Positions 41,285 through 48,815 of a stretch of 64,000 nucleotides of DNA are shown here, piece after piece (position 1 is the first letter of the stretch; every line of letters starts with the position of its first letter). The notes beneath the pieces were generated by a model. It worked only from the letters and a program-made list of their open reading frames with translations. It did not search any database and was not told the DNA's origin. The stretch is taken from contig DATNEY010000005.1 of assembly GCA_035606665.1 (NCBI GenBank), forward strand, positions 62,001-126,000. Direction: 5' to 3'. Source of the DNA: DASUGC01 sp035606665 (lineage in GTDB: Bacteria > Acidobacteriota > Vicinamibacteria > Vicinamibacterales > SCN-69-37). A program made the translations under genes and the position numbers.

Positions 41285-41804
41285 CGCGGGCGCGATAGAG
41301 CCTCACTACTACATTCGCCGAGGCCGCAAGGCCGGCCAGCGAGTACACAGCCTCCACCGCTCTCATCGTCGATGAGTCTTCTGAGACGTTGATCAGCATC
41401 AGAGTGGCTCCCCACACGCACAACGCAAGAAAGGAGCCGAACGTGCGGCTGGTCGCTAGTAGCGGCGTCCCCCCAACGAGAATAAGTCTGGCACCTAAGA
41501 CGAGGACGTCGCGTGCGGCCACCGCAGCAAGAGGAAGAAGCATTACGCCGCGTGCCGCGGCATAGAGTAGGGAGACGGTGGTGAGCGACTTATCACTGAT
41601 CAGATCAAGGACGCGGCCGAAATATGAGGTCGCACCCAGTCGACGCGACAGCACTCCGTCCAAGCTGTCGCTCGCGGCCGTCGCAACATAGATACAAGTA
41701 AGAAGGATGGGGGAAACCTGAAATGCAAGGCACGCAAAAACGATGGAACCCAGAAACCGGCCGAAACTCAGTGAGTTTACGAGAGACCGACCAAAACTGA
41801 CCAA
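41241..41804 (-). CDS. CDP-alcohol phosphatidyltransferase-like membrane protein (gene B)
   Basis: 187 residues, hydrophobic, about five membrane helices. The family signature D-x2-DG-x2-AR-x8-G-x3-D-x3-D is present as DSLDGVLSRR, eight residues, then GRVLDLISD (about residues 46-71), with Ser in place of the Ala before Arg. Such enzymes join CDP-alcohols to a second alcohol to make phospholipids or related lipids. The start is probably TTG 41804: AGGA in the right inverted repeat lies 9 bases upstream. It reads inward against gene A, so both genes take their ribosome-site region from identical inverted repeats. Confidence 0.82.
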   Translation of the reverse strand: MVSFGRSLVNSLSFGRFLGSIVFACLAFQVSPILLTCIYVATAASDSLDGVLSRRLGATSYFGRVLDLISDKSLTTVSLLYAAARGVMLLPLAAVAARDVLVLGARLILVGGTPLLATSRTFGSFLALCVWGATLMLINVSEDSSTMRAVEAVYSLAGLAASANVVVRLYRARATIRSIVAGGQEVD

Positions 41805-41808
41805 GTGA

Positions 41809-41824
41809 ATAATTCCTAGTTATC
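41809..41824 (-). repeat. Right copy of 16-bp inverted repeat (IRR)
   Basis: Exact reverse complement of 40134-40149. It lies 5 bases upstream of the TTG start of gene B. The two copies enclose the 1.66-kb two-gene segment; no third copy was found in the island or its flanks. Confidence 0.85.
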
Positions 41825-41833
41825 AGGACGAAA

Positions 41834-42079
41834 CTATACACTGCGGGACCTCGCTCGGCGCTTCGAGTGATTCGCTGCCCAAAGCGGGTCTCCAGTAGCA
41901 AGACGGCTGGTCAGAAAGGAATTCGGTCCGTACAAGATGCCGAATTCCTCATGTGTCGAGGCAATCTCATCTACCGCGAACGCGACCGCGAAATCCGAGA
42001 CGCCTCCGGTCGCAGGCTCGATCGCAGCCAGGCGCGCCGATTCGGAAAGGGCCAAAAAGAGATCGTCGCGATCCCACAT
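41834..42079 (-). pseudogene. Possible gene fragment across the right island boundary
   Basis: The 81-residue frame begins MWDRDDLFLALSESARLAAI and continues with protein-like sequence (FAVAFAVDEIASTHEEFGIL) before ending in a basic tail that looks non-native (KRRARSRSV). The right attachment repeat (42008-42038) lies within it. It may be the remnant of a gene cut by the island or a chance frame. No family recognised and no convincing ribosome site. Confidence 0.3.
42008..42038 (+). other. Right attachment site (attR), imperfect copy of the tRNA-Arg 3' end
   Basis: 28 of 31 bases are identical and in the same orientation as the tRNA-Arg end at 37658-37688. The last 12 bases (GCCAGGCGCGCC) match perfectly, and three substitutions lie in the T-arm part. 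It bounds an island of about 4.35 kb. Confidence 0.72.
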
Positions 42080-42228
42080 CAGGCCACTGACTCTTCATGA
42101 TTGCCAGCCGCGTCGCATGTGTGCGCGCACTAGGAAGGATTAGTGCGGATCATTGAATCGCACGTCATCACCCCCGCTCTGGAAGGTCGGCGAGCTTCAC
42201 ACGCGCGATCAGCCTCGCCGGTTGGCCC

Positions 42229-42435
42229 TCAGATTCTCGGCCTCCACCGGCGAGCGAAACCGCCGGAATAGCCAGGAGTCACGCGGTTCGTGAACCGGTC
42301 CGGGCCGGGATGTGTGCGAACCAGATCAGGGAACTCTCGAATGAGACCCTCGCGCTCGATATTGAGCTGCCGGAGGCGCAGGCGCGCCCGTTCGCGACGA
42401 AGGAATCCGCCTGACTGAATACGTCGGCCCGTCAT
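42229..42435 (-). CDS. Small basic protein, ARxRLRxL...EFPxL family (copy 1)
   Basis: 68 residues (MTGRRIQSGGFLRRERARLR, then LRQLNIEREGLIREFPDL...). The core R-x-R-L-R-Q-L-x2-ER-x2-L-I-REFPDL matches the protein at 48816-49070 (RLREIDGERQAILKEFPEL), so the two are paralogues at either end of this locus. The helix is strongly basic and could bind nucleic acid. Its ATG overlaps the TGA of the cysteine-rich peptide gene (ATGA), so the two are expressed together from the sigma-54-type promoter. It lacks the C-terminal KxRxGMRxYWARRK part of the other copy. Confidence 0.72.
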   Translation of the reverse strand: MTGRRIQSGGFLRRERARLRLRQLNIEREGLIREFPDLVRTHPGPDRFTNRVTPGYSGGFARRWRPRI

Positions 42436-42662
42436 TGCTCACCTACGCTTGTGTTCCTGACGCAGGCCGCCTGGCAATAGCCGGAATTCACCGTGGAGCA
42501 TGGCTCATCTGCGACAAACTCCCACTCGCAGCACCTGAGCGTTCCGCACTCGTCCTTTGTCGAACAACACGCAAGAGGCGGCTCCTGCCGAGCGAACAGG
42601 GATGGTGTCGCCATCAGCAGCGCCAGAAAGCAGCCGATCAGACCTACCGCACGAATCTTCAT
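42432..42662 (-). CDS. Secreted cysteine-rich peptide (76 residues, eight Cys after the signal)
   Basis: The signal peptide (MKIRAVGLIGCFLALLMATP, cleavage probably after SLFA) leaves a mature peptide of about 50 residues beginning RQEPPLACCSTKDECGTL. Its eight cysteines are arranged CC-x5-C-x4-CC-x9-C-x7-C-x3-C, enough for four disulfides. ATG 42662 is preceded by GAGG at 8 bases. A sigma-54-type promoter lies at 42686-42701. The stop overlaps the start of a small basic protein gene. A redoxin and an ABC transporter diverge from it. It could be a signalling or antagonistic peptide, or a surface protein; I recognise no family. Confidence 0.78.
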   Translation of the reverse strand: MKIRAVGLIGCFLALLMATPSLFARQEPPLACCSTKDECGTLRCCEWEFVADEPCSTVNSGYCQAACVRNTSVGEQ

Positions 42663-42685
42663 GAAGTGACCTCGGGGCTTGTTTC

Positions 42686-42701
42686 TGCAAGGCTGTTGCC
42701 G
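42686..42701 (-). promoter_or_regulatory. Predicted sigma-54 promoter of the cysteine-rich peptide operon
   Basis: Read leftward: CGGCAACAGCCTTGCA. GG and GC are 10 bases apart, and GGCA plus TTGCA match the -24/-12 consensus TGGCACG-N4-TTGCA. The predicted start near 42675 leaves a 13-base leader containing the GAGG ribosome site. An NtrC-type activator is encoded 3 kb away. Confidence 0.7.
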
Positions 42702-42751
42702 CGACGCGGCGTGGCTGTGTCGCCATTGCGCCTCAGTCTTTGCGTTTTGTA

Positions 42752-42789
42752 GCGGGCAGCGCGTTGCCCGCGCGGGCAGATCCTTGCCC
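42752..42789. promoter_or_regulatory. Two phased dyads GGGCA-N6-TGCCC, probable enhancer sites
   Basis: The dyads lie at 42754-42769 (arms extend to 7 bases) and 42774-42789, exactly 20 bases apart. Their centres are about 86 and 106 bases upstream of the predicted peptide start point, the usual place for NtrC-family activator dimers. They lie between the divergent peptide and redoxin genes and could serve both. Confidence 0.6.
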
Positions 42790-42862
42790 AACCGTTGGAG
42801 GGCCGGTTTGCTGTTGCGGACCTAGGTCGATTCGTCTCGAACGGCATCGCTATTGCGACTGG

Positions 42863-43477
42863 ATGTCCAAGCCGACGAACCTGAGGTCGGGACGAGGTGA
42901 ATCCGAAGTGTCGAACCGGCAATCGAGCCTTGCTTCATGGGGTGGGTTATTACTGCTCGTAATGTCCGTGAGCCTGAACACGCTGCAGGCGTGGCGCATT
43001 CGCGACCTCGTCGAGCCGAAACAGGCGGTGTCTTCGCGCATTGGCAAGTCGGCTGCTCCCCTGACGGGAGTGACACTCGCCGGTGAACGCCGGACTCTCG
43101 TCTTCGTCGATACCCAGCCGACTGTGATCTACTTCTTCAGTCCGGCTTGCCGGTGGTGCGAAGAGAACTGGGCCAACGTTCGCGCGTTGTCGGCGGTGAG
43201 CGCGAACCGGTTCCGCTTCATGGCCGTGGCCGCGGAAAGCGATCTGGGTCAGTTCGCCCAGGCGCGGAAACTCGATTTCGAGATTCTGGGCGGCATCTCC
43301 CGCGAGTCCCTGAAGGCCCTTGGCTTGAGTGCCACGCCCCACATGCTGGTGGTATCCTCCCGAGGCCAAATCAGTCATGAGTGGCTCGGCGCGTTCAGAG
43401 GCCGCCAGGCGCGATCGATCGAGGACTTCTTCGAGATCACGCTGCCGGGATTGTCGCGGCCCGCGGAGACGTGGTGA
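42863..43477 (+). CDS. Membrane-anchored thioredoxin-fold redoxin (TlpA-like)
   Basis: About 204 residues from ATG 42863; GTG 42908 is an alternative with GAGG upstream. One membrane helix (LASWGGLLLLVMSVSLNTLQ, about 24-43) anchors a TlpA/AhpC-TSA-type domain facing the periplasm. The active site is FFSPACRWCEENW with Cys96 and Cys99 (CxxC). A later ATPHMLVVSSRGQI contains the cis-Pro expected in this fold. It lies head to head with the cysteine-rich peptide and begins a gene row with the ABC transporter, so oxidation or isomerisation of the peptide's disulfides is a natural guess. Confidence 0.82.
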   Translation: MSKPTNLRSGRGESEVSNRQSSLASWGGLLLLVMSVSLNTLQAWRIRDLVEPKQAVSSRIGKSAAPLTGVTLAGERRTLVFVDTQPTVIYFFSPACRWCEENWANVRALSAVSANRFRFMAVAAESDLGQFAQARKLDFEILGGISRESLKALGLSATPHMLVVSSRGQISHEWLGAFRGRQARSIEDFFEITLPGLSRPAETW

Positions 43478-43504
43478 CGCCATAGCCGGTCCAGCACGTG
43501 TTCG

Positions 43505-44182
43505 ATGACAGAAGCTATCCGCGTCGAACGGCTCGGTGTCCGCGTTGGTCGAAAGACGATCCTCGAGGACGTCTCACTGACCGTCATGCCGGGACGAACA
43601 GCGGCAATTGTCGGCGGGGCTGGGGCCGGTAAGTCGGTATTTCTTCGGACTCTGCTTGGCCACTTCACCCGCTCGAGTGGCGAGTTGCGCGTAGTCGGGT
43701 TCGATCCTGGGGTGAACCCTCGAGACGTCACGAGGCACACCACATTCGTGGCCAACCCAGACGTCTTCGAGCCGCAGCTCACAACATTGCAGAATGTTGT
43801 TCACCTCCTGACGCTCGTCGGCGCTCCCGTGCCTGACCGTGAGCAGCTTGTGCGGGCCCTTCGGGACGTTGACGTCCCGGATCGCCTGATTGATGCCCGG
43901 ACCGCCGAACTGAGCGGCCTGGAGGCACTCGCGGTCTGGCTTTCCATCGCAAGCCTTCGGACAAGTTCCCTCGTTCTTCTTGATGAGCCGACCGAGTTTT
44001 TGGGTCCAGCCGACACAATGCGTCTGGCGTCCCTGTTGCACGAGGTGTCGACCCGCGGAACCGCAGTGCTACTCACAACTCGCGATAAGCGGTTCGCGGA
44101 AGACTCTACATCCTCAACGTATCTGCTCGAGTCCGGACACATATTGCCCGCTCACTCCCTCTCGACCGTGGCTTCGAGATAG
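43505..44182 (+). CDS. ABC transporter ATP-binding protein
   Basis: 225 residues. Walker A is GGAGAGKS, the signature is degenerate (ELSGLEALAVW instead of LSGGQ), and Walker B is SLVLLDEPTEFLGP. The Q-loop region reads TTFVANPDVFEPQL. It starts 27 bases after the redoxin stop, and the permease starts 10 bases after its own stop, so the three form one operon. ATPases with this degenerate signature are typical of ABC-2-type exporters. Cargo unknown; the divergent peptide is the obvious candidate, although that peptide already carries a Sec signal. Confidence 0.88.
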   Translation: MTEAIRVERLGVRVGRKTILEDVSLTVMPGRTAAIVGGAGAGKSVFLRTLLGHFTRSSGELRVVGFDPGVNPRDVTRHTTFVANPDVFEPQLTTLQNVVHLLTLVGAPVPDREQLVRALRDVDVPDRLIDARTAELSGLEALAVWLSIASLRTSSLVLLDEPTEFLGPADTMRLASLLHEVSTRGTAVLLTTRDKRFAEDSTSSTYLLESGHILPAHSLSTVASR

Positions 44183-44192
44183 CACGGGATTC

Positions 44193-45638
44193 ATGTTCAC
44201 GACCCTCTGTCGACTGGCGCGGGTCGAGATTCTCGGGTGGACTCGACGCCGATCGCTGCTCATCGTATTCATCGGGCTCGCTGCGCTCGTCCTGATTTCA
44301 ATTGCCGTGGGCCTGCAGGACCTGGCATCAAGAGAGCAGGACTACCACGCTCAACTGGCGAGCATCGTCAAGGAGCAGGTCAAGCCGCGACTGCCGATGA
44401 CCGGCGCCGGCGTCGAACGGGTCTTGCGCGTCGCGAGACCGGCTGAACTCGGAAGCCTGGTCGCGCGAGGCGAGGACACTCGACTCGCGTCCTATTTTGA
44501 CTTTGGACCGGGCGGGTTGCAGTGGGGTCAGGCTGCCGGGTCCGATGCCTCCCAGATGCAGGCGGCCTCCGTTTTCGATCTCGAGTCAATCATCCGTGTG
44601 ATCGGCGGCCTGATTGCACTGCTGCTGGGAATCGATGTCGTGGGCGCCAGCCGGTTTCGTGGGCAGCTTCTCGCCTGGCAATCGCTCGGCCTCGATCCTG
44701 CTGTCGGTGTTGCCGGCAAACTCCTTGGATGCGCAGGGCTGCTGGTTTCAGGATGTGTGCTGCTGCTCGGCACCGCCGCCTTGGCCACCGGCCTTCAGCT
44801 CCGCGATGACGCCCCGGGAATCGCAGCGCTGCTTACATCGAACTTGGTGCCCATTGCGCTCTACCTGTGCGTCCTGGCAGGGGTCGGCGGGGCGGTGGCG
44901 CTTTGGTCGCGCAGCCTTGCAACAGCGTCGATAGCTGGAGTCGCTGTTTGGTTGACGATTGCGATTATCGGTCCCCAACTCGGTGGCATCGCGGGACGCC
45001 TACTCGTCCCGGTCACGTCACGGGCAGAGTTCGAACGCGCCCGCGATCAGCGCTATGCAGAAGACAATCGAGCCGTTGAAGATGCGTTGGGTGAGCAACT
45101 GGTCGAGGCGCTCGCCGGCCGGCCCGAGCAGGTCCCTCCCGTGGAGCCGGACGCGGCAATCAAGCAGTACGAGACAAGACTCGAGAGCGTTTGGAGCGCT
45201 CGTACGCAAGCCAGCCGCGAACTCGCGCGTAGCACGGAGCGCGAATGGGCAGACGCGCAGAATCGTCAAACTCAGCTGAACCGCTGGTTGCAACTCCTGA
45301 CGCCGGGCGCCTGCTTCGATGCAGCGACTGCCGCGCTGTCAGGCACGGGTGGAGGTCTGTCGCAGGCATGGCTCGAACTCGCGGAATCGCAACAGCGCCA
45401 ATTGACTGCGGCGCTCTTCGACAACCGCTCGCAGCCAACGGTTCGATTCAAAGGGGAGATGTTTGCGTTTCGTCGCCACGCGACCCTCCGATGGTCCGAT
45501 CTGCCAGCGCCGCCTCCCCTTGAACTTCGATCTCGATGGCGTGAAGCCCGCGAACCACTACTCGCCCTGGTGGCCTATCTCGTTCTGGTTTCTCTGGCCA
45601 TTCGCGCAGGGGCGCGCCGCTTGAGTTCCGGTATCTAG
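44193..45638 (+). CDS. ABC transporter permease (DUF3526/ABC-2-like)
   Basis: 481 residues from ATG 44193. A first membrane helix (about 22-42, LLIVFIGLAALVLISIAVGL) is followed by a soluble stretch, a central group of helices (about 135-270), a long hydrophilic coiled segment (about 285-400: AEDNRAVEDALGEQLVEALA, ARTQASRELARSTEREWADA) and a last helix near 450-470. This layout resembles the two-part DUF3526/NosY-like permeases that pair with an ATPase to export or modify envelope proteins. Last gene of the redoxin-ABC operon. Confidence 0.82.
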   Translation: MFTTLCRLARVEILGWTRRRSLLIVFIGLAALVLISIAVGLQDLASREQDYHAQLASIVKEQVKPRLPMTGAGVERVLRVARPAELGSLVARGEDTRLASYFDFGPGGLQWGQAAGSDASQMQAASVFDLESIIRVIGGLIALLLGIDVVGASRFRGQLLAWQSLGLDPAVGVAGKLLGCAGLLVSGCVLLLGTAALATGLQLRDDAPGIAALLTSNLVPIALYLCVLAGVGGAVALWSRSLATASIAGVAVWLTIAIIGPQLGGIAGRLLVPVTSRAEFERARDQRYAEDNRAVEDALGEQLVEALAGRPEQVPPVEPDAAIKQYETRLESVWSARTQASRELARSTEREWADAQNRQTQLNRWLQLLTPGACFDAATAALSGTGGGLSQAWLELAESQQRQLTAALFDNRSQPTVRFKGEMFAFRRHATLRWSDLPAPPPLELRSRWREAREPLLALVAYLVLVSLAIRAGARRLSSGI

Positions 45639-45648
45639 CCGGCCGGAA

Positions 45649-47043
45649 CTAGGTGCCCTCGTCGTCTGTCTCGCTCGCCGGCACCAGGTTGAGCTGTCGC
45701 AGCTTGTTGAAGAGCGTCCGGCGTCCGATGCCGAGCGCGGCGGCCGTCGCGGTGCGGTTACCTCGATGGCGACGCAGAGCCGCTTCGATGGCGGCGCGTT
45801 CGATGCGCTCGGTCGAACGCGCAACCAGATCGACAAGAGACTCACCGCCAATCGGCGGATCGCTCGGTGCGGCCGCCGTCGCACCAACGCCTGGGAAGTG
45901 CTGGGCGCCGAGGAGCGACCCGTCGGAGACGATCATCGCGTATCGCAGCACGTTCTCGAGCTCGCGCACGTTCCCCGGCCACGGGTGAGCTTCACACAGC
46001 TCGCGCGCCTCCTGCGTCAGGCCCGTGATGCTGGTGCCGAGCTCCAGATTGAGGCGATCAATCAGATGAGGAATGAGAACGGAGAGATCGCCACTCCGTT
46101 CGCGGAGCGCCGGCAGGTGAATCGGAAACACGCGCAGCCGCCAATAGAGATCTTCCCGAAACCGGCCCTCGGAAACGGCGTGCCGGAGGTCGCGATTCGT
46201 CGCGGCCACCACTCGAACGTCGACAACCCTGGCCTGCCGGCCCGCAAGCCGTGTCACTTCCCGTTCCTGAAGCACGCGCAGCAGCTTGGCCTGGATGTCC
46301 AGTGGCAGCTCCCCAACTTCGTCGAGGAATAACGTACCCAGATGCGCGCGCTCGAAGTGGCCCTCTCGCGATTCACGGGCATCCGTAAACGCGCCTCGCT
46401 CGTGCCCAAAGAACTCGGCCTCCGCCAACGTGCTCGGTATCGCCGCGCAATTGACGGCAACCAATGGACCCTGAGCCCGGCGGCTCAGACGATGAAGGCT
46501 GCGAGCGGCGAGTTCCTTGCCCGTTCCTGATTCCCCGGTAAGCAGGACCGTCGCGTCCGTGCCGGCCGCTTTCGCAATCGAACGGCGAACAAGCCTGATG
46601 GCCTCGCTCTCTCCCAGGATCTCGAAGAGAGCCGACCGGGTCCGCAACTCGCCCTCGAGTTCGACGACCCGTTGTCCCAGCCGCCTGACGCTCAAGGCCC
46701 GCTCGACGGTGAGGAGAAGCTCGTTGTTGTCGAACGGCTTGGTGATGTAGTCGAACACTCCCGATTTCATTGCGTCGACGGCTGATCGGACGGTGCCGAA
46801 GGCCGTGATGAAGATGCATGGCATCGTTCGATCGCGCTCGCGGATAGCCTCGAAGACGGCGGCGCCGGTGATGTCCGGCAGCGCGATGTCGAGCAGGGCC
46901 AGATCGAATTCCTGCGCGGCGACGGCCTCGAGTGCCTCGCGGCCGGTACCGACGGCGTGTACTTCGTAGCCCGCGTGCCGCAGCAGACGGCCCAGCGCCT
47001 CGCAGATCTTCGGCTCGTCGTCGACCACCAGAATGGCGCTCAA
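45649..47043 (-). CDS. NtrC-family sigma-54-dependent response regulator
   Basis: 464 residues. Receiver domain (1-120) with phospho-Asp in LALLDIALPD and Lys in DYITKPF; AAA+ domain (about 140-375) with Walker A GESGTGKE, Walker B GTLFLDEVGELP, and the sigma-54 contact loop GAFTDA instead of GAFTGA. A Fis-type HTH (about 420-455, RTATAAALGIGRRTLFNKLR) ends the protein. TTG start, overlapping the kinase stop (TTGA). It is the obvious activator of the sigma-54 promoter at 42686 via the dyads at 42752-42789. Confidence 0.94.
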   Translation of the reverse strand: MSAILVVDDEPKICEALGRLLRHAGYEVHAVGTGREALEAVAAQEFDLALLDIALPDITGAAVFEAIRERDRTMPCIFITAFGTVRSAVDAMKSGVFDYITKPFDNNELLLTVERALSVRRLGQRVVELEGELRTRSALFEILGESEAIRLVRRSIAKAAGTDATVLLTGESGTGKELAARSLHRLSRRAQGPLVAVNCAAIPSTLAEAEFFGHERGAFTDARESREGHFERAHLGTLFLDEVGELPLDIQAKLLRVLQEREVTRLAGRQARVVDVRVVAATNRDLRHAVSEGRFREDLYWRLRVFPIHLPALRERSGDLSVLIPHLIDRLNLELGTSITGLTQEARELCEAHPWPGNVRELENVLRYAMIVSDGSLLGAQHFPGVGATAAAPSDPPIGGESLVDLVARSTERIERAAIEAALRRHRGNRTATAAALGIGRRTLFNKLRQLNLVPASETDDEGT

Positions 47044-48281
47044 ACGGCCTCCGTCAGTGGGAGCCGCAGCCGGACCCGCGTGCCTTCGCCCGGAGTGCTT
47101 CCCACATCGATGGTGCCGCCATGCCGTTCGAGCACATCACGACAGTACGGCAGGCCGAGACCGGTGCCTTGCGGCCTGGTTGTAAAGAAGGGCTCGAAGA
47201 GGCGCGGCAGGTGTTCGGGCGAAATCCCGATGCCATTGTCCGTGATTTCAATGAGCGCCGCCGCCTCAGCGCCGGTCGCCGCGCTCACCGCAGCGACGAC
47301 GCGACCGTTGTCGCGGCACGCCTGGCAGGCGTTGAGAAGTAGATTCGTGATGACCTGACGCAACTCCCGTTCATCGCCGTGAATCTGGACCGGCTCGTTA
47401 TTCGCCTCGACGGTGATGACGACCCCTCGCTTGTGCGCGTACGCGCGAACGAAACGGAACACCGATCGGACGAGCTCGGTCAGATTGAGCGTTTGCCGCC
47501 TCGTTGCAGGAGGCTGGCTCAGCTGCAGCATCGCCGTCACGGTCTGGTCGATTCGATCGACTTCCTCCAGCACGTCGCCGAGGATGGACTCTCGCTCCTC
47601 CGGAGTGACAGGTGCGTCCTTCGCGAACTGTACGAGCGAGCGGATAGCCGCCAGTGGATTCCGGACCTCGTGGGCGACGGACGCGGCGACCTGGCCTGCG
47701 ATGCCAAGACGATTCGAGTGACCGAGGGCGTCTTGTCGCGCCCGGAGATCCTCCGACCTCGTCACCTGTTGCCATGTCTCAGCCGCCCGGACCGCATATG
47801 CCTCGATCATGGACCGCCGTTTCGAGAAAGAGGCGAGGTCGTTGACCTGGCACAACACCACGAATGCGACGAGAGTGCCGCCCACAACCAGGGGCACGCA
47901 GGCATCTGCGGCGAGACGCTCAATCGCGTTCCGCTCCTCAACCGTGAGGTACGCAACGACATCCGGACGTTCACGAAGGACGAGGACTTCGGCGTTGACG
48001 CGCAGCCACCGGATCATCCGGCCCTGCCCGTCGAAGGCCTCGGCCTGCGCGCCCGAGACCCAGGTACAGACGTATCGCGACTCGCCCGATCGTTCCAGGA
48101 AGAGTACGCCCGCGTCTCCAGCCCAGCGCCGAAGGGTCTCCCCGATTTGCTGGCGAAGGGCTGCGGACGTGCCGGCTGCGGCAAGTTCGGCGACCAGCGC
48201 CTCGAGCAGATCACGTGCTTCGACCGCCGATGGTGCGCGGTCCTGATTCTTGTTGGCAGACAACGTCGGCAATGATCGCAC
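47040..48281 (-). CDS. Soluble sensor histidine kinase with GAF-like domain
   Basis: About 413 residues from GTG 48281; longer frames run into the PilZ gene. No membrane helix. An N-terminal GAF-like domain (about 20-175, RRWAGDAGVLFLERSGESRY...CVPLVVGGTLVAFVVL in parts) precedes the H-box VAASVAHEVRNPLAAI, the N-box LRQVITNLLLNACQA, and the G-boxes DNGIGISPEHL and GTGLGLPYC. It resembles PrsK/AtoS-type kinases that pair with sigma-54 regulators. The stop overlaps the start of the regulator gene, so the pair is coupled. The signal is probably cytoplasmic. Confidence 0.9.
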   Translation of the reverse strand: MRSLPTLSANKNQDRAPSAVEARDLLEALVAELAAAGTSAALRQQIGETLRRWAGDAGVLFLERSGESRYVCTWVSGAQAEAFDGQGRMIRWLRVNAEVLVLRERPDVVAYLTVEERNAIERLAADACVPLVVGGTLVAFVVLCQVNDLASFSKRRSMIEAYAVRAAETWQQVTRSEDLRARQDALGHSNRLGIAGQVAASVAHEVRNPLAAIRSLVQFAKDAPVTPEERESILGDVLEEVDRIDQTVTAMLQLSQPPATRRQTLNLTELVRSVFRFVRAYAHKRGVVITVEANNEPVQIHGDERELRQVITNLLLNACQACRDNGRVVAAVSAATGAEAAALIEITDNGIGISPEHLPRLFEPFFTTRPQGTGLGLPYCRDVLERHGGTIDVGSTPGEGTRVRLRLPLTEAV

Positions 48282-48300
48282 GGCAACGCGACGTGCGGCC

Positions 48301-48645
48301 CTAGCTGAACGTAATCGCCGACTCGAGGATGGCGCTGAACAACCGTGTGATGGTGGCGCTTGCCTCGAGCGGCTTGTCGACAAAGGCCATCCCGACGAAC
48401 CAGCCGCGCTGGGCACGCCGGCAATGCTGGACCCTGACCTTGTGGACGACCTCGATCGATCCGAATTTCAGGTGGACCGTGTGAACCGTCCGCAGCGCGA
48501 TCGGGGCGGTGGCGAGAATCGACAGGCCACCCATGCTGATATCGTGCGGCACCGCCTTGGCCTTCTCCGCACCAATCGTGACGCGCAGGTTCCGCGGCGC
48601 ACCGAGCCTCATGTCCCGGCGGCGGCTGAACGCGGAGGGTCCCAT
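48301..48645 (-). CDS. PilZ-domain protein
   Basis: 114 residues. The second PilZ motif (D/N-x-S-x2-G) is present as HDISMGGLSI and the arginine motif upstream as RRRDMRLGAPR. The rest has the six-strand barrel pattern (VHTVHLKFGSIEVVHKVRVQ, WFVGMAFVD). PilZ proteins bind cyclic di-GMP, though this short form may only be a beta-barrel relative. It ends 19 bases before the kinase start and is probably cotranscribed with the two-component genes, which may link the locus to surface behaviour. Confidence 0.85.
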   Translation of the reverse strand: MGPSAFSRRRDMRLGAPRNLRVTIGAEKAKAVPHDISMGGLSILATAPIALRTVHTVHLKFGSIEVVHKVRVQHCRRAQRGWFVGMAFVDKPLEASATITRLFSAILESAITFS

Positions 48646-48691
48646 GCGGGCTGAGACTACACGCCCCAACTATCGAGGGGAATCCGGGAGG

Positions 48692-48791
48692 CTACGTGTT
48701 TTAGGGGCTCGGTACCTACGTATCCTTTAGGGGACCGCAACCTTATCTAAAGTTGCTTGCAAAAGCGCCCAGTCTACGTAACAGTACGTAG
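48692..48791 (+). promoter_or_regulatory. TACGTA operator array upstream of the second small basic protein
   Basis: CTACGTG (48692), TACGTA (48717-48722) and a hairpin-like dyad CTACGTA-ACAG-TACGTAG (48774-48791) are spread over 100 bases. TTTAGGGG also occurs twice (about 48700 and 48725). The array lies between the divergent PilZ operon and the gene at 48816 and looks like a multi-site regulator target. The binding protein is unknown; autoregulation by the small basic protein is one possibility. Confidence 0.5.
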
Positions 48792-48815
48792 GTAGATTTG
48801 GGGTGACTCAGTCAT

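Noticed and set aside
40134..41824. The inverted repeats as ends of a transposon
   Set aside because: No target-site duplication is seen outside the repeats, and no DDE-type transposase lies inside; the adjacent tyrosine recombinase fits inversion better.
42790..42862. Possible sigma-54 promoter for the redoxin operon
   Set aside because: GG and GC pairs are present, but the spacing is 9 or 11 rather than 10 bases and the flanking bases fit poorly; the upstream GG-N10-GC matches coincide with the dyads and lack CA after GG.
43694..43712. GGGTTCGATCC stretch in the ABC ATPase gene resembling a tRNA T-arm or an attachment site
   Set aside because: Only the T-loop consensus core matches; flanks differ from tRNA-His and tRNA-Arg, and the gene reads through it normally.
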